A program made the position numbers and the translations under genes. Below the pieces are notes generated by a model, which saw nothing but the letters and a program-made list of their open reading frames with translations, was not told the origin of the DNA and did no database searches. A stretch of DNA of 64,000 nt from Brucella sp. 21LCYQ03 (lineage in GTDB: Bacteria; Pseudomonadota; Alphaproteobacteria; Rhizobiales; Rhizobiaceae): positions 124,001 to 188,000 of the forward strand of contig NZ_JAMJWE010000004.1 of the NCBI RefSeq assembly GCF_023554105.1. Direction: 5' to 3'. Of the stretch, positions 9,743 to 19,448 are shown one piece after another. Positions within the stretch are counted from its first letter, which is position 1; each line of letters opens with the position of its first letter.

Positions 9743-10822
9743 ATGAACCTGATGACATTGACCCACAGCACAGATGACAGCCGCTGGAGACAAGTGCTTG
9801 CTCGGGACAAGGCATCGGACGGTGAGTTTGTCTATGCCGTCCGCACGACTGGCATTTATTGCCGCCCGTCATGTCCTTCGCGACGTGGAAAACGCGAGAA
9901 TGTCCAGTTTTTTGTGGCTTGTGAAAACGCTGAAAGGGCAGGCTTTCGTCCTTGCATGCGCTGCAAACCGCATGTTGATGCAACGCTTGAGACACAAAAC
10001 ACTGCACGTTACGCCGATATGGTTTCGCTAGCTTGTCGTTTCATTGAAAATGCTGAAGAAGTCCCGTCGCTTGAAGATATCGCGCGGGCGGCAGGTGCAA
10101 GCCCTGCGCATTTCCATCGCATTTTTAAAAGCTTTACCGGCCTCACGCCCAAAGCCTATGCCGATGCGCACCGCGCTGACAAAATGCGCGCCGTCCTCAA
10201 AGAGACCAGACGCGTCACCGATGCAATCTATGAGGCGGGCTATAATTCTTCGAGCCGTTTTTATGAAGCGTCAGACAAAATACTCGGTATGAAACCAAAA
10301 GCTTTTAAATCCGGCGGCGAAAGCGAAACCATCCGCTTTGCGATTGGTCAATCTGCACTGGGTGCAGTGTTGGTGGCGGAAAGCGGCAAGGGTGTTTGCG
10401 CTATTCTGATGGGCGATGATCCGCAGGAATTGATTGATGATCTCGAGAAGCGTTTCCCCAAAGCACAGCTTGTCGGTGCAGATCGTGATTTCGAGGATCA
10501 TATCGCGCAAGTGATCGGCTTTGTCGAGAATCCCGGTATCGGTTTTCATCTGCCACTTGATTTGAGAGGCACAGCTTTTCAGCAGCGCGTGTGGAATGCC
10601 TTGCGTGAGATCCCGCTTGGTAAAACGGTGAGCTACAGCGGGCTTGCTAAGACAATTGGGTTGCCAAAATCAACGCGTGCGGTCGCTCAAGCTTGCGGTG
10701 CGAACAAGATCGCAGTTGCTGTTCCGTGTCATCGCGTGGTGCGTCATGACGGTGGAATTTCCGGCTATCGCTGGGGTGTGGAACGCAAGCGTGAATTGCT
10801 CGAAAAAGAACGTCAACGCTGA
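9743..10822 (+). CDS. ada: Ada: regulatory protein and O6-methylguanine-DNA methyltransferase
   Basis: 359 residues with the complete Ada layout. An N-terminal zinc domain has four cysteines (GIYCRPSC at 40/44 and RPCMRC near 73-76) for methylphosphotriester repair. An AraC-type helix-turn-helix follows at about 90-180 (AGASPAHFHRIFKSFTGLTP). The C-terminal methyltransferase has the active site PCHRV (Cys329). Methylation of the N-terminal Cys turns Ada into an activator in E. coli. No clear Ada box was seen upstream. Single gene, 87 bases after the DsbA-like gene. Confidence 0.95.
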   Translation: MNLMTLTHSTDDSRWRQVLARDKASDGEFVYAVRTTGIYCRPSCPSRRGKRENVQFFVACENAERAGFRPCMRCKPHVDATLETQNTARYADMVSLACRFIENAEEVPSLEDIARAAGASPAHFHRIFKSFTGLTPKAYADAHRADKMRAVLKETRRVTDAIYEAGYNSSSRFYEASDKILGMKPKAFKSGGESETIRFAIGQSALGAVLVAESGKGVCAILMGDDPQELIDDLEKRFPKAQLVGADRDFEDHIAQVIGFVENPGIGFHLPLDLRGTAFQQRVWNALREIPLGKTVSYSGLAKTIGLPKSTRAVAQACGANKIAVAVPCHRVVRHDGGISGYRWGVERKRELLEKERQR

Positions 10823-10875
10823 ACGCAAAAATGGTCTTTTCGACTGAAAAAGCGTAAATTCCGACGGTTATTTAA

Positions 10876-10919
10876 TGTCAATATTATGATTTACGCGGCA
10901 ACCCTGTGTCAATAATATG
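10876..10919. repeat. Pair of 13-bp direct repeats TGTCAATA(T/A)TATG
   Basis: TGTCAATATTATG at 10876-10888 and TGTCAATAATATG at 10907-10919 differ at one base and are 31 bp apart, about three helical turns. They lie between ada and the Spx/ArsC-like gene, about 100 bases before the latter's start, in an AT-rich stretch. They could be a paired operator or promoter elements; no known regulator was recognised. Confidence 0.4.
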
Positions 10920-11022
10920 GTAAAATGCCTTCTGCCGGGAGTATTCGGGATGATGCGAGATAGGGGTTGCAACGTTTTTGCGGATGGCTTTTGATCGCGA
11001 CACGAGATCAAAGGAGTCGGAA

Positions 11023-11373
11023 ATGAGCGTGACCATCTACGGTATCAAGGCCTGTGACACGATGAAGAAGGCCCGTAGCTGGCTTGAGGATCATGGCATT
11101 GAATACAGCTTTCACGACTATAAGAAAGAAGGTCTGGACGCTGCAACAATCGACCGTTTTCTTAAGGACATAGAGTGGGAAAAGCTGCTCAATCGCGCAG
11201 GCACAACCTTCCGTAAATTGCCCGAAGAAGAGCGTCAGAATGTCGATGCTGCAAAGGCGCGTGCGCTGATGCTGGCACAGCCTTCCATGGTTAAACGCCC
11301 GGTTCTTGATAAGGACGGCAAGCTGACGGTCGGTTTTAAACCGGATCAGTACGAAGATTTTTTTAAGGCTTAA
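11023..11373 (+). CDS. Spx/MgsR or YffB-type ArsC-like reductase-family protein
   Basis: 116 residues from ATG 11023, which has AAGGAG seven bases ahead; the upstream in-frame ATG has no such site. The thioredoxin-like ArsC fold begins MSVTIYGIKACDTMKKA, with Cys11 in a CDT motif characteristic of YffB rather than the CxxC of Spx. FRKLPEE and MLAQPSMVKRPVL match the family core, in which Arg binds oxyanions. YffB proteins are glutathione-dependent thiol reductases of unproven substrate. True arsenate reductase is less likely because no ars genes are nearby. Confidence 0.85.
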   Translation: MSVTIYGIKACDTMKKARSWLEDHGIEYSFHDYKKEGLDAATIDRFLKDIEWEKLLNRAGTTFRKLPEEERQNVDAAKARALMLAQPSMVKRPVLDKDGKLTVGFKPDQYEDFFKA

Positions 11374-11435
11374 CTTATTGAAATCCTGCCATAAATTCTA
11401 TCTCTGAATATGACGGATAACAGGGCAGGCCATTC

Positions 11436-12464
11436 ATGCATCAGCGATTGAACAGAGTTTTTCAGCAATGGTCGGTCAGCTGGCGCGATGCGCTGATCGC
11501 CTCCATTGGCGGTGCGGTGGCGTGGCTTATCTGCCAGTGGATGCTTGGCCAGCCGCGCCCGGTTTTTGCGATGGTGACGGCGGTTATTTGCCTTGCACCA
11601 AATCTGCCCAATCATGGCAAACAGGCGATTGGCGTCATCGCGGGCGTGACGACCGGCGTGATTGTCGGTGAAGTTTCGATGTTGATACCAGATACGATTC
11701 TGGTTTTGCATATGGGTATTGCTACCTGTGTGGCCATGGTGATTGCAACGACTTTTGGTCTGGCCCCTGCCATCGCTATTCAGTCAGGTGTTTCGGCTAT
11801 TCTTGTGCTGGCTATGGGTCCGCAAGTCGCTGGAATGACACGGCTTATTGATGTTTTGGTGGGCGCGGGTGTGGGGCTTTTGTTCAGCCAGATATTGCTA
11901 ACACCGGACCCGGTCAGGCTGATTGATCGCGCTGTTCGCGGGCTGGTTGATAATATCCTGAAAGGTCTCAAGCAGTCGGCAACTGCGCTGGAAAAGCGTG
12001 ATGTTGTGCATGCGCAAAGCGCAATTAATCAGTTTACGCAGGCGCAACGCGCGGTCAATGCTCTGGGCGACGGCATAGCATTGGCGCGTTCCAATGCGCG
12101 CTGGTCGTTGCGCGGGCGGCTTGTCGCGCGCGAAGTCAGCGAAATGGCAGGCCGCTACGATCGCCGTGGCATTCGTCTTTATGCATCCGCCTTGCTGTTT
12201 GGCGAAGCGCTTGGCAATGCGCTACGCAAGAAAGAAGCTCAGCCGCCTGAGTGGATTGCGCAGTCTCTGCAAGCAGTTATCCATAATTGTAATCTCGAAG
12301 AGGGGGAGGTGCCGGAGCGTTTGCCACCTGTGCCACAGGACATTGATTTCAGCTGGCGCGATACGGCTTTCCGCTTGCAATTGGTCAATGAAACGCTGTT
12401 GCACTTCCTGCATTCCGCCCAACCGGACAGCGTGCCAGTGCGTACACCGATGCCGGAAAGCTGA
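11436..12464 (+). CDS. FUSC/aromatic acid exporter-family inner-membrane protein
   Basis: 342 residues. The first half (about 20-165) has five or six hydrophobic segments (for example MLGQPRPVFAMVTAVICLAP and MVIATTFGLAPAIAIQSGV). The second half is a soluble, mostly helical domain containing DRAVRGLVDNILKGL and NQFTQAQRAVNALGD. This half-size architecture matches the FUSC / YccS / aromatic acid exporter (ArAE) superfamily. Substrate unknown. Single gene with only 62 bases after the Spx-like gene; co-transcription with it is possible. Confidence 0.75.
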   Translation: MHQRLNRVFQQWSVSWRDALIASIGGAVAWLICQWMLGQPRPVFAMVTAVICLAPNLPNHGKQAIGVIAGVTTGVIVGEVSMLIPDTILVLHMGIATCVAMVIATTFGLAPAIAIQSGVSAILVLAMGPQVAGMTRLIDVLVGAGVGLLFSQILLTPDPVRLIDRAVRGLVDNILKGLKQSATALEKRDVVHAQSAINQFTQAQRAVNALGDGIALARSNARWSLRGRLVAREVSEMAGRYDRRGIRLYASALLFGEALGNALRKKEAQPPEWIAQSLQAVIHNCNLEEGEVPERLPPVPQDIDFSWRDTAFRLQLVNETLLHFLHSAQPDSVPVRTPMPES

Positions 12465-12537
12465 ACTCAATTTCTGTGATTGATCGCATCAGAAAAATTC
12501 AATTGTATGCCGAGAAACGAAGCGTATTTTCCGCGCC

Positions 12538-13716
12538 ATGAATAAGACAATCCCCCAGACATACTCGCACACATCTGCCCTTCGCTATGCCCTTGGTGGT
12601 TTTTTCGCCATGATTGCGGTGATGGGCATTGGCCGTTTCATCTATACACCGATCTTGCCCGGCATGATGGTGGATGTCGGGTTTAATGCTGCGGATGCAG
12701 GCTTTATCGCTTCGGCAAATTATGTGGGTTATCTGCTTGGCGCGATTGTCGCTGGCTATGGCTGGTCAGCAGGAATCGAACGAGCAAGTGTTCTGACTGG
12801 CCTGATTATCAGCGTCATCCTTTGTGCGCTCATGGCGATGGTCGATGGCGTCTGGCTTTTCTCAATCATTCGTTTTGCAGCCGGATTTATCAGTGCTGTG
12901 ACGATGATCTTAGCCACTGCAATTGTGTTAAGCCATATCACGAAGGCGGAAAAGCAAGGGTTGTCGGCACTGCATTTTGGCGGCGTGGGCGCTGGTATCG
13001 CGCTTTCTGCCATTATGGTCGCGGCGGTCCGCTTTCTTGGCTTTGACTGGCGCATCGATTGGATTGGCGCTGCTGTTTTAAGTGCAATTCTGGCGGTTTA
13101 CGTGGTCTTTCTCGTTAAAGAAGGCCCAATCGGCGGAACAAATGGAAAGCGTGAACCCGCGCTGCCGAATAGCTTAGCATTCAATGCAATCGCGCTCGCT
13201 TATGGCATTTTCGGCTTTGGCTATGTTATCACCGCAACCTTCATTATCGCGATTGTCCGCGCCAATGAGGGCGGGGGGCTGATGGAGGCAGGCGTGTGGG
13301 TGCTGACTGGCCTGTGTGCGGCACCTTCGATTTGGTTGTGGTCTCCTGCAATCCGCAAATTCGGCCTGTTTACGGCCTTTGCAATCACGGCACTCATTGA
13401 GGCGGTGGGTGTGGCTGCGAGTGTGTTGCTTTCCCCGCCATGGGGTCCACTGATCGGTGGTGCGCTGTTGGGCATTACTTTTATGGCGCTGACCGCGTTC
13501 GGCCTTCAGGCTGCACGCGTGCTGGCGCCACAATCACCAAAACGTGCACTGGCGCGCATGACAGTTTGTTTCAGTATCGGCCAGATTGTCGGACCTCTGT
13601 TTGCAGGCTTTATGGCGCAGCATTTCGGCTCGTATACCTTGCCTAGTCTTATTGCGGCTTTTGCGCTGCTGATGACTGCGGTTATTGGCTCTGTCGCGGG
13701 CAGGGCCGCCAAGTAA
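12538..13716 (+). CDS. MFS transporter of the YbfB/YjiJ family
   Basis: 392 residues with about 12 membrane helices. The start region [28 protein letters not shown] is close to the YbfB/YjiJ signature (GxGRFxYTPxLP), and [16 protein letters not shown] matches the family's second helix. Substrate unknown. The gene lies between the FUSC protein and bacA on the same strand, 73 bases from the first and 85 from the second, so several envelope exporters are grouped here. Confidence 0.85.
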   Translation: MNKTIPQTYSHTSALRYALGGFFAMIAVMGIGRFIYTPILPGMMVDVGFNAADAGFIASANYVGYLLGAIVAGYGWSAGIERASVLTGLIISVILCALMAMVDGVWLFSIIRFAAGFISAVTMILATAIVLSHITKAEKQGLSALHFGGVGAGIALSAIMVAAVRFLGFDWRIDWIGAAVLSAILAVYVVFLVKEGPIGGTNGKREPALPNSLAFNAIALAYGIFGFGYVITATFIIAIVRANEGGGLMEAGVWVLTGLCAAPSIWLWSPAIRKFGLFTAFAITALIEAVGVAASVLLSPPWGPLIGGALLGITFMALTAFGLQAARVLAPQSPKRALARMTVCFSIGQIVGPLFAGFMAQHFGSYTLPSLIAAFALLMTAVIGSVAGRAAK

Positions 13717-13801
13717 CGGGAAAGGTTACAATTAATTAACTGGTATTCGCGCACGGACAGGAGTTTATTCAAAAAATATTGTTTCTTTTGGAATTGCTCC
13801 G

Positions 13802-15046
13802 ATGTTTGTATCTTTTTTTCCACGTCCAAAGCTTTTCTTTTTATCGGTGATCTTGTGGGGCCTTCTTGCCGTTATCGGCTGGTATGAGGGTGGAGAAAAC
13901 CTTGGGCATCTGATCGGTTTGCCGCCCGCCGCCGCTGATGCCGCCCCAATCATTGGTGTGAGTATTTTCTGGTCAGCACCGTTTTTGTGGTTTTATATTT
14001 ACTTCGCGATCATCGTTTTGGCGTTTTATACGTTCTGGTCTTGGTTTGAGCCGCATCAGTGGCAGCGCTGGTCGATCTTGGGTTCAGGTTTGATCCTGTT
14101 CACTACTTATTTCAGCGTTCAGGTCAATGTTGCCATCAATGCCTGGTACGGACCGTTTTACGACATGGTGCAGAAAGGACTAACCACACCAGGAGCCGTC
14201 TCAGCGGCCGATTTCTATTGGGGTGCTATGGATTTCGCCGGAATCGCTTTTCTGGCCATCTTCATTGGTGTGTTGAGCCTGTTTTTTGTCAGCCACTACA
14301 TCTTCCGCTGGCGGACAGCTATGAACAGCTACTACATGCTGCACTGGCAGAAACTGCGCCATATTGAGGGTGCAGCACAGCGCGTGCAGGAAGACACGAT
14401 GCGTTTTTCAACCACACTGGAGCAGCTTGGTGTAAGCCTCGTCAGATCAGTTATGACGCTGATTGCCTTTTTGCCGATTCTTTTTACTTTCTCAGAAGTG
14501 GTCAACGAACTTCCAATTGTCGGTATTGTCCCACATGCTTTGGTTTGGGCGGCAATTGGTTGGGCGTTGTTTGGGACCGGCTTTCTGGCACTGGTCGGCA
14601 TTAAACTTCCGGGACTGGAGTTCAACAATCAGCGTGTGGAAGCGGCTTATCGTAAGGAACTTGTTTATGGCGAAGACCACGCAGAGCGCGCCGATCCTTT
14701 AACCATGCGTGAGTTATTCTCAAATGTGCGCCAGAATTATTTCCGGCTCTATTTCCACTACGTCTATTTCAATGTCGCCCGGATCTTCTATTTGCAGGCT
14801 GATGCGATCTTCCCGCTTCTTCTGCTGATACCGTCGATTGTAGCTGGTAAGCTAACACTCGGCCTGATGAGCCAGATTACGAACGTCTTCGATCAGGTTC
14901 GCAGTTCATTTCAGTATTTGGTCAATTCTTGGACGACGATTATCGAACTTCTGTCGATCTATAAGCGTCTGCGTGGCTTTGAAGCGGTAATCCATGATGA
15001 ACCTTTGCCGACATTGGATCAGGAAAACCTCGGCCTGACGTCATAA
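13802..15046 (+). CDS. bacA: Peptide antibiotic transporter SbmA/BacA
   Basis: 414 residues, seven or eight membrane helices and no ATP-binding domain. The sequence [22 protein letters not shown] is highly typical of SbmA/BacA (inner-membrane proton-driven peptide importers related to SbmA_BacA ABC-like permeases), as is [17 protein letters not shown]. In Brucella and Sinorhizobium, BacA affects lipid A very-long-chain fatty acid content and is needed for chronic intracellular infection or symbiosis. The last six bases overlap the convergent deacetylase gene. Confidence 0.95.
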   Translation: MFVSFFPRPKLFFLSVILWGLLAVIGWYEGGENLGHLIGLPPAAADAAPIIGVSIFWSAPFLWFYIYFAIIVLAFYTFWSWFEPHQWQRWSILGSGLILFTTYFSVQVNVAINAWYGPFYDMVQKGLTTPGAVSAADFYWGAMDFAGIAFLAIFIGVLSLFFVSHYIFRWRTAMNSYYMLHWQKLRHIEGAAQRVQEDTMRFSTTLEQLGVSLVRSVMTLIAFLPILFTFSEVVNELPIVGIVPHALVWAAIGWALFGTGFLALVGIKLPGLEFNNQRVEAAYRKELVYGEDHAERADPLTMRELFSNVRQNYFRLYFHYVYFNVARIFYLQADAIFPLLLLIPSIVAGKLTLGLMSQITNVFDQVRSSFQYLVNSWTTIIELLSIYKRLRGFEAVIHDEPLPTLDQENLGLTS

Positions 15047-16039
15047 TGCTTGCGAGTTGCTCTCGGGCGCATTGCCGCCCGCAGCGCCAATGCTGTTGAG
15101 ATAATCATTATAGGTTGTGCATTTGACGTCTGGCTTGTTGCAGACTTCAGACACAAGCCTTTCCATGGCGCGCCAGTAAGCACCGTCATTCATCAGCACA
15201 AAATGGAAGCCAAGCTGGAGCGGGATGCGTTCACCATTATATTGTTTGTCAAAGGCCGAGCGGAAAGCTTTATAGCTGCGGTCCTCAAACTGTGCCGATT
15301 GTGCGGGTGCTTCCTTGCCCTTGGAATGGCGCACATAGAGATTGTAGTCCATACCAATTATAGGTCGCTGCGATGGGCCTTCGGGAATGAGTGGCAGGCC
15401 AAAGGAAGCAAACGAGCCGTCGATCTGTGGCAGTTCCGGTCCCCGTGTGATGGAAGATGCCTGATAACGAAAACCTTCGGATTTCAACGCATCCTGCACG
15501 GGCTTTGATGCAGCCAGATAAGGCGCGCGAAACCCATTGATGCCGTGGCGCGCAAGTTCCTGCCAGCCTTTCGGTTCGCCTTCGATGCCGTTGTTTTTGT
15601 AAGCATCGGCTGTAATACGGCGAAATTCTTTGATTTCCTTATCCCAGTCGGCGGTTGACCAGTCGCTGCCGTCAAAATGACCGCAGCCGTGGCTTGCAAT
15701 CTCGTTTCCTTCAAGATGCGCCTGCCAGATATTGTTGAGACGCGTCACAACTTCATCATGGCTCAAAGCAAAGCCTACATTGGATGCGCCAGCACGCTTA
15801 TGCGGCGGTTGGTAATCGCGGCGGCTTTTCTTTTCCATCAGAAAAACGCAGGACAGGAAATAGGTGAAATGCGCATTGTTGTTTTTCGCCAGTTCCCGCG
15901 AGCGGGTCCACAGCTTGTTGTCATGCGCGCCATCAAACGAAATCAGCACATATTGCGGCTTTGGCGTTTCCGCCCGAACCGGATTTGTGACAAAGGCAAG
16001 TGATGCTGAAACGGTGACAATGGAAGAAAGAACACGCAT
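15041..16039 (-). CDS. Secreted polysaccharide deacetylase-family protein
   Basis: 332 residues. A signal peptide of about 23 residues ends PVRAE. The NodB-like fold shows the metal-site pieces SFDGAHDN (catalytic Asp region), [12 protein letters not shown] (in place of the usual HxxxH/SHT) and GFRAPYLA. Substrate unclear: peptidoglycan or another N-acetylated glycan. It overlaps the end of bacA by six bases in a convergent arrangement. The motif layout departs from textbook chitin deacetylases, which may point to a Rhizobiales-specific subgroup. Confidence 0.82.
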   Translation of the reverse strand: MRVLSSIVTVSASLAFVTNPVRAETPKPQYVLISFDGAHDNKLWTRSRELAKNNNAHFTYFLSCVFLMEKKSRRDYQPPHKRAGASNVGFALSHDEVVTRLNNIWQAHLEGNEIASHGCGHFDGSDWSTADWDKEIKEFRRITADAYKNNGIEGEPKGWQELARHGINGFRAPYLAASKPVQDALKSEGFRYQASSITRGPELPQIDGSFASFGLPLIPEGPSQRPIIGMDYNLYVRHSKGKEAPAQSAQFEDRSYKAFRSAFDKQYNGERIPLQLGFHFVLMNDGAYWRAMERLVSEVCNKPDVKCTTYNDYLNSIGAAGGNAPESNSQAL

Positions 16040-16365
16040 GGGATTATGAACGCCAGTATGGGGGAAAGGTTGCGTAAACGCATGTCGCGGAAAAGTGGGA
16101 ACCGGTTTACCGATAACGACATGCGCAAAACAAAAGAGCTAAAGCGAGTGGGTAGATAGGAGTAGCCGCGACACGCTTTAGCTGTTGAATAAGGCAAAGC
16201 TCGGTCACAAATACAGATTGTTCGGGTAAGGTGCAGCTTATTTCACCGACGGGTCTTACATATGGCGCGAATTCCGACTAAAAGCGCCAGAACATACAAA
16301 TTACGTTCAACGATTTTCAGAGCGCCGCTTCATGCTCGGTATGCTCCAGTAAAAATGGCAGGTCC
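16040..16365. other. Intergenic region between deacetylase and YfgM-like gene
   Basis: This divergent 326-base gap holds one two-part palindromic element (16079-16183, listed separately). The rest, 16184-16365, must contain the promoter for the plus-strand yfgM-der pair. No coding frame or RNA gene was recognised. Confidence 0.6.
16079..16183 (+). repeat. Composite intergenic palindromic element (copy 1)
   Basis: The first part, 16079-16125, has arms CGCATGTCG/CGACATGCG around the core GAAAAGTGGGAACCGG. The second part is a perfect 10-bp inverted repeat, AGCTAAAGCG 16137-16146 with CGCTTTAGCT 16174-16183. Total length is 105 bp. The size and two-part design recall the Bru-RS elements of Brucella and the RIME elements of rhizobia; identity to either was not tested. 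Confidence 0.7.
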
Positions 16366-17046
16366 ATGGCAGACGACAGTTTCATTCGCGAGGTAAACGA
16401 AGAGCTCCGTTCAGAACGGGCCAAGCAGGTTTGGAAAAACTTCGGCCCAATCCTGATCGGTGCAGCCATTGCGGTTATCATCGGCACAGCTGCCTGGGTC
16501 GGCTATAACCACTGGACTGACAGTAAGGCGTCTGCTTCGGGCGACAAGTTTCTCGCCGCGCTCGATCTGGCCGCAGCCGGAAAGAACGATGAGGCGATTG
16601 CAGCGCTCGATGATCTGGAAAAGACCGGCTATGGTTCTTATCCAGTCTTGGCGCGTTTGCGTTCGGCTTCGGTGCTCGCTGAAAAGGGCGATGCGGCTGC
16701 GGCTGTTGCAGCCTTTGATGAAGTCGCGGCTGACAATTCAATCCCGCCTGCAATGCGTGATATTGCACGCCTGCGTGCAGCTTATCTGCTGGTTGATTCC
16801 GGTTCTTATGACGACGTTGCGAAACGCGTCGAAACGCTTTCGGCAGATGGCAATCCAATGCGCTCCAGCGCGCGCGAGACACTCGGTCTCGCAGCATGGA
16901 AGGCAGAGCGTTTCGACGATGCTGCGAAACTTTATCAACAGATTGCCAATGATACACTGGCCCCGGCGAATATCCGCCAGCGCGCCAACACAATGCTTGA
17001 TCTCATGCGCGGCGCTGGCATCACTGTGCCAGAAGCTCAGGGCTGA
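16366..17046 (+). CDS. YfgM-like membrane-anchored TPR protein
   Basis: 226 residues. A short cytoplasmic N-terminus (FIREVNEELRSERAKQVWKN) is followed by one membrane helix at about residues 27-46 (ILIGAAIAVIIGTAAWVGY). A periplasmic helical-repeat region with three or four TPR-like units follows. YfgM in E. coli associates with SecYEG and periplasmic chaperones, and the pairing with der (EngA) just downstream is the same arrangement as in E. coli (yfgM-bamB-der). BamB is missing from between them here. The operon gap to der is 30 bases. Confidence 0.8.
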   Translation: MADDSFIREVNEELRSERAKQVWKNFGPILIGAAIAVIIGTAAWVGYNHWTDSKASASGDKFLAALDLAAAGKNDEAIAALDDLEKTGYGSYPVLARLRSASVLAEKGDAAAAVAAFDEVAADNSIPPAMRDIARLRAAYLLVDSGSYDDVAKRVETLSADGNPMRSSARETLGLAAWKAERFDDAAKLYQQIANDTLAPANIRQRANTMLDLMRGAGITVPEAQG

Positions 17047-17076
17047 GCTACACTAATTTCGGAGTAATACGAACCT

Positions 17077-18528
17077 ATGGGTTTCACTCTCGCCATCGTC
17101 GGGCGTCCCAATGTCGGCAAGTCCACACTGTTTAATCGCCTCGTCGGCCGCAAGCTGGCACTGGTCGATGACTTGCCGGGCGTTACGCGCGACCGGCGCA
17201 TCCATGATGCAAAGCTCTATGATCTGAAGTTTCAGGTGATCGATACGGCTGGTCTGGAAGATGCTGCCAATGACAGTCTCGAAGCGCGTATGCGCGCACA
17301 GACCGAAGCGGCCATTCAGGAAGCCGATGCGATCCTGTTCGTGGTAGACGCCAAAGCCGGTGTGACGCCGACTGACGCAACCTTTGCTGAACTCGTCCGC
17401 CGCTCGAACCGTCCGGTCGTGTTGGTTGCAAACAAGTCAGAAGCACGCGGCGCGCAGTCGGGTCTTTACGATGCGTTCCAGCTTGGTCTGGGTGAGCCGT
17501 GCCCGATTTCCGCTGAACATGGTCAGGGCATGCCTGATCTGCGCGATGCGATTGTCGAGCTTTTGGGCGAAGAGCGCGTTTTCGCGGATGAACGCGAAGA
17601 GGAAGAAGCCGACGAAGTCTTCACACCGAAGGCTGTTGGTGAGCTGATCGGCGACGATATCGAAGACCCGGATGAAGAAGAAATTCCGGCTTACGATACG
17701 ACCAAGCCGCTGCGAATTGCCATTGTCGGACGTCCGAATGCGGGCAAGTCCACGATGATCAATACGATGCTTGGCGAAGACCGTCTGCTGACAGGTCCGG
17801 AAGCGGGCATCACACGCGATTCGATTTCCGTTGACTGGGAATGGCGCGGCCGCAAGATCAAGCTCTATGATACCGCTGGTCTGCGTCGCAAATCACGCGT
17901 CCAGGAAAAGCTTGAAAAGCTTTCGGTCGCCGATGGCCTGCGCGCCATTCGCTTTGCGGAAGTGGTGATCATCGTTCTTGATGCGACGATCCCGTTTGAA
18001 AAGCAGGATTTGCAGATTGCCGATCTGATTATCCGCGAGGGTCGTGCGCCGATCATCGCGTTTAACAAGTGGGATCTGATTGAAGACCGTCAGATGGTTC
18101 TGGCTGATCTTCATGAAAAGACTGCACGTCTGCTGCCGCAGGTGCGTGGTATCCGCGCTGTGCCGATCTCTGGCGAACGCGGTCAGGGGCTCGACAAGCT
18201 TATGGAAAACCTTGTCAAAACCCACGAGATCTGGAACCGCCGTATTTCGACGGGCCGCCTCAACCGCTGGCTTGCTGGCGTTATTGCTCACCAGCCGCCA
18301 CCGGCGGTCTCTGGTCGCCGCCTGAAGGTCAAATATATGACGCAGGTAAAGACCCGTCCCCCGGGCTTTGTCGTGAACTGCTCGCGCCCTGATGCGATGC
18401 CGCAATCTTATGTGCGCTATATGGTCAATGGTCTGCGTGAAACTTTCGATATGCCGGGCGTGCCGATCCGCTTGTCGCTGACGACATCGGAAAATCCGTT
18501 TGCTGGTCGCGCAAAAAAGAAGAAATGA
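17077..18528 (+). CDS. der: Ribosome assembly GTPase Der (EngA)
   Basis: 483 residues. It has two tandem GTPase domains: the first with GRPNVGKST at 8-16, DTAGLED and NKSE; the second with GRPNAGKST near 218, DTAGLRRKS and NKWD. A C-terminal KH-like domain ends in the basic tail GRAKKKK. An acidic linker (about 170-210) joins the G domains. Der acts in late assembly of the 50S subunit. It follows the TPR gene and is closed by a strong terminator three bases after its stop. Confidence 0.97.
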   Translation: MGFTLAIVGRPNVGKSTLFNRLVGRKLALVDDLPGVTRDRRIHDAKLYDLKFQVIDTAGLEDAANDSLEARMRAQTEAAIQEADAILFVVDAKAGVTPTDATFAELVRRSNRPVVLVANKSEARGAQSGLYDAFQLGLGEPCPISAEHGQGMPDLRDAIVELLGEERVFADEREEEEADEVFTPKAVGELIGDDIEDPDEEEIPAYDTTKPLRIAIVGRPNAGKSTMINTMLGEDRLLTGPEAGITRDSISVDWEWRGRKIKLYDTAGLRRKSRVQEKLEKLSVADGLRAIRFAEVVIIVLDATIPFEKQDLQIADLIIREGRAPIIAFNKWDLIEDRQMVLADLHEKTARLLPQVRGIRAVPISGERGQGLDKLMENLVKTHEIWNRRISTGRLNRWLAGVIAHQPPPAVSGRRLKVKYMTQVKTRPPGFVVNCSRPDAMPQSYVRYMVNGLRETFDMPGVPIRLSLTTSENPFAGRAKKKK

Positions 18529-18530
18529 GC

Positions 18531-18559
18531 AAAAGCCCGGTCGCGAGATCGGGCTTTTT
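18531..18559 (+). terminator. Rho-independent terminator after der
   Basis: AAAAGCCCGGTC (18531-18542) pairs with GATCGGGCTTTT across a GCGA loop, with one G-T pair, and runs into five T residues. It ends the yfgM-der transcript just before the convergent SDR gene. Confidence 0.9.
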
Positions 18560-18573
18560 CATTTGTGAGGTCA

Positions 18574-19320
18574 TTACCCAAAGACGCCGCCTTCATCGGC
18601 GTCGACGGTAATCGACAGCGACACATGCCGCGGGCGAGTGAGGGCAAATAGAACCGATTCGACGATATCGCGGCTGGTGGCAGCTTGGCCTTTTTGTCGA
18701 AGTGCGGAGGCTTCCCAGTTGTCTGCGAGTGGTGAGGCGTCTTCGAGATAAGGCGGATACACCACGATGGAACGCACCGGCGTTCCGGCAAGCTTCTGCC
18801 GCAGACCGTCTGCCAGTGCCGCCTGCGCACGTTTTGCTGCATAAAACGGGATTGAAACTGTCTGCAATGGTGCGTTCGGCAAACCACTGATCGAACCGAT
18901 AGTAACAATATCCGGGCGCGGTGAAGCATTCAGAAGCGGTAACAGCCCCTGCGTAAACAGGAATGTTCCGGTGACGGCAGCATTGATTACGCCCGCAACT
19001 TCCGCTTCGGAATAGTCTTCCTGCCTGTCTTCAAGCCACATCGCACCATTATTGATGAGAATATCGATTGCAGAATGACGAGCTTTGATGGTTTCGATTG
19101 CAGTCGCGATGCTTGTTGTATCGGCAAGATCGACCTGAACGGCTTCGACCTTTCGTCCGGTATGTTCCGCAATGCTCTGCGCTGTGGCTTCAAGCGCGCT
19201 CAAGCTGCGCCCGCAAAGCACTACATCGCATCCGGCTTCGGCCAGCGAAAAGGCAAGAGCAGCACCCAGACCACGCGCAGCGCCCGTTATAACTGCGGTT
19301 GCGTTTTCAAAGCGGAACAT
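18574..19320 (-). CDS. Short-chain dehydrogenase/reductase (SDR)
   Basis: 248 residues from ATG 19320, selected because AAGGAG lies seven bases upstream. Rossmann fold: cofactor loop TGAARGLGAAL (TGxxxGxG), NNGAMW (NNAG variant) and the catalytic Ser and Tyr-Lys pair in IGSISGLP and PFYAAKRAQ. It is a classical SDR with unknown substrate. Sequence alone does not favour NAD or NADP. Divergent from the Hsp70-like gene with 128 bases between starts. Confidence 0.85.
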   Translation of the reverse strand: MFRFENATAVITGAARGLGAALAFSLAEAGCDVVLCGRSLSALEATAQSIAEHTGRKVEAVQVDLADTTSIATAIETIKARHSAIDILINNGAMWLEDRQEDYSEAEVAGVINAAVTGTFLFTQGLLPLLNASPRPDIVTIGSISGLPNAPLQTVSIPFYAAKRAQAALADGLRQKLAGTPVRSIVVYPPYLEDASPLADNWEASALRQKGQAATSRDIVESVLFALTRPRHVSLSITVDADEGGVFG

Positions 19321-19448
19321 GGGGCACTCCTTCAAATCATGAGTATGTGAATTCTGATTGTCTCTTATTCAAGTTTCTTGCCTTGAGAAACTCTAATCGC
19401 TCTGCTACTCCGCCGCCTCCTGAAATTCCCCAATACCAGAGGCAGATT

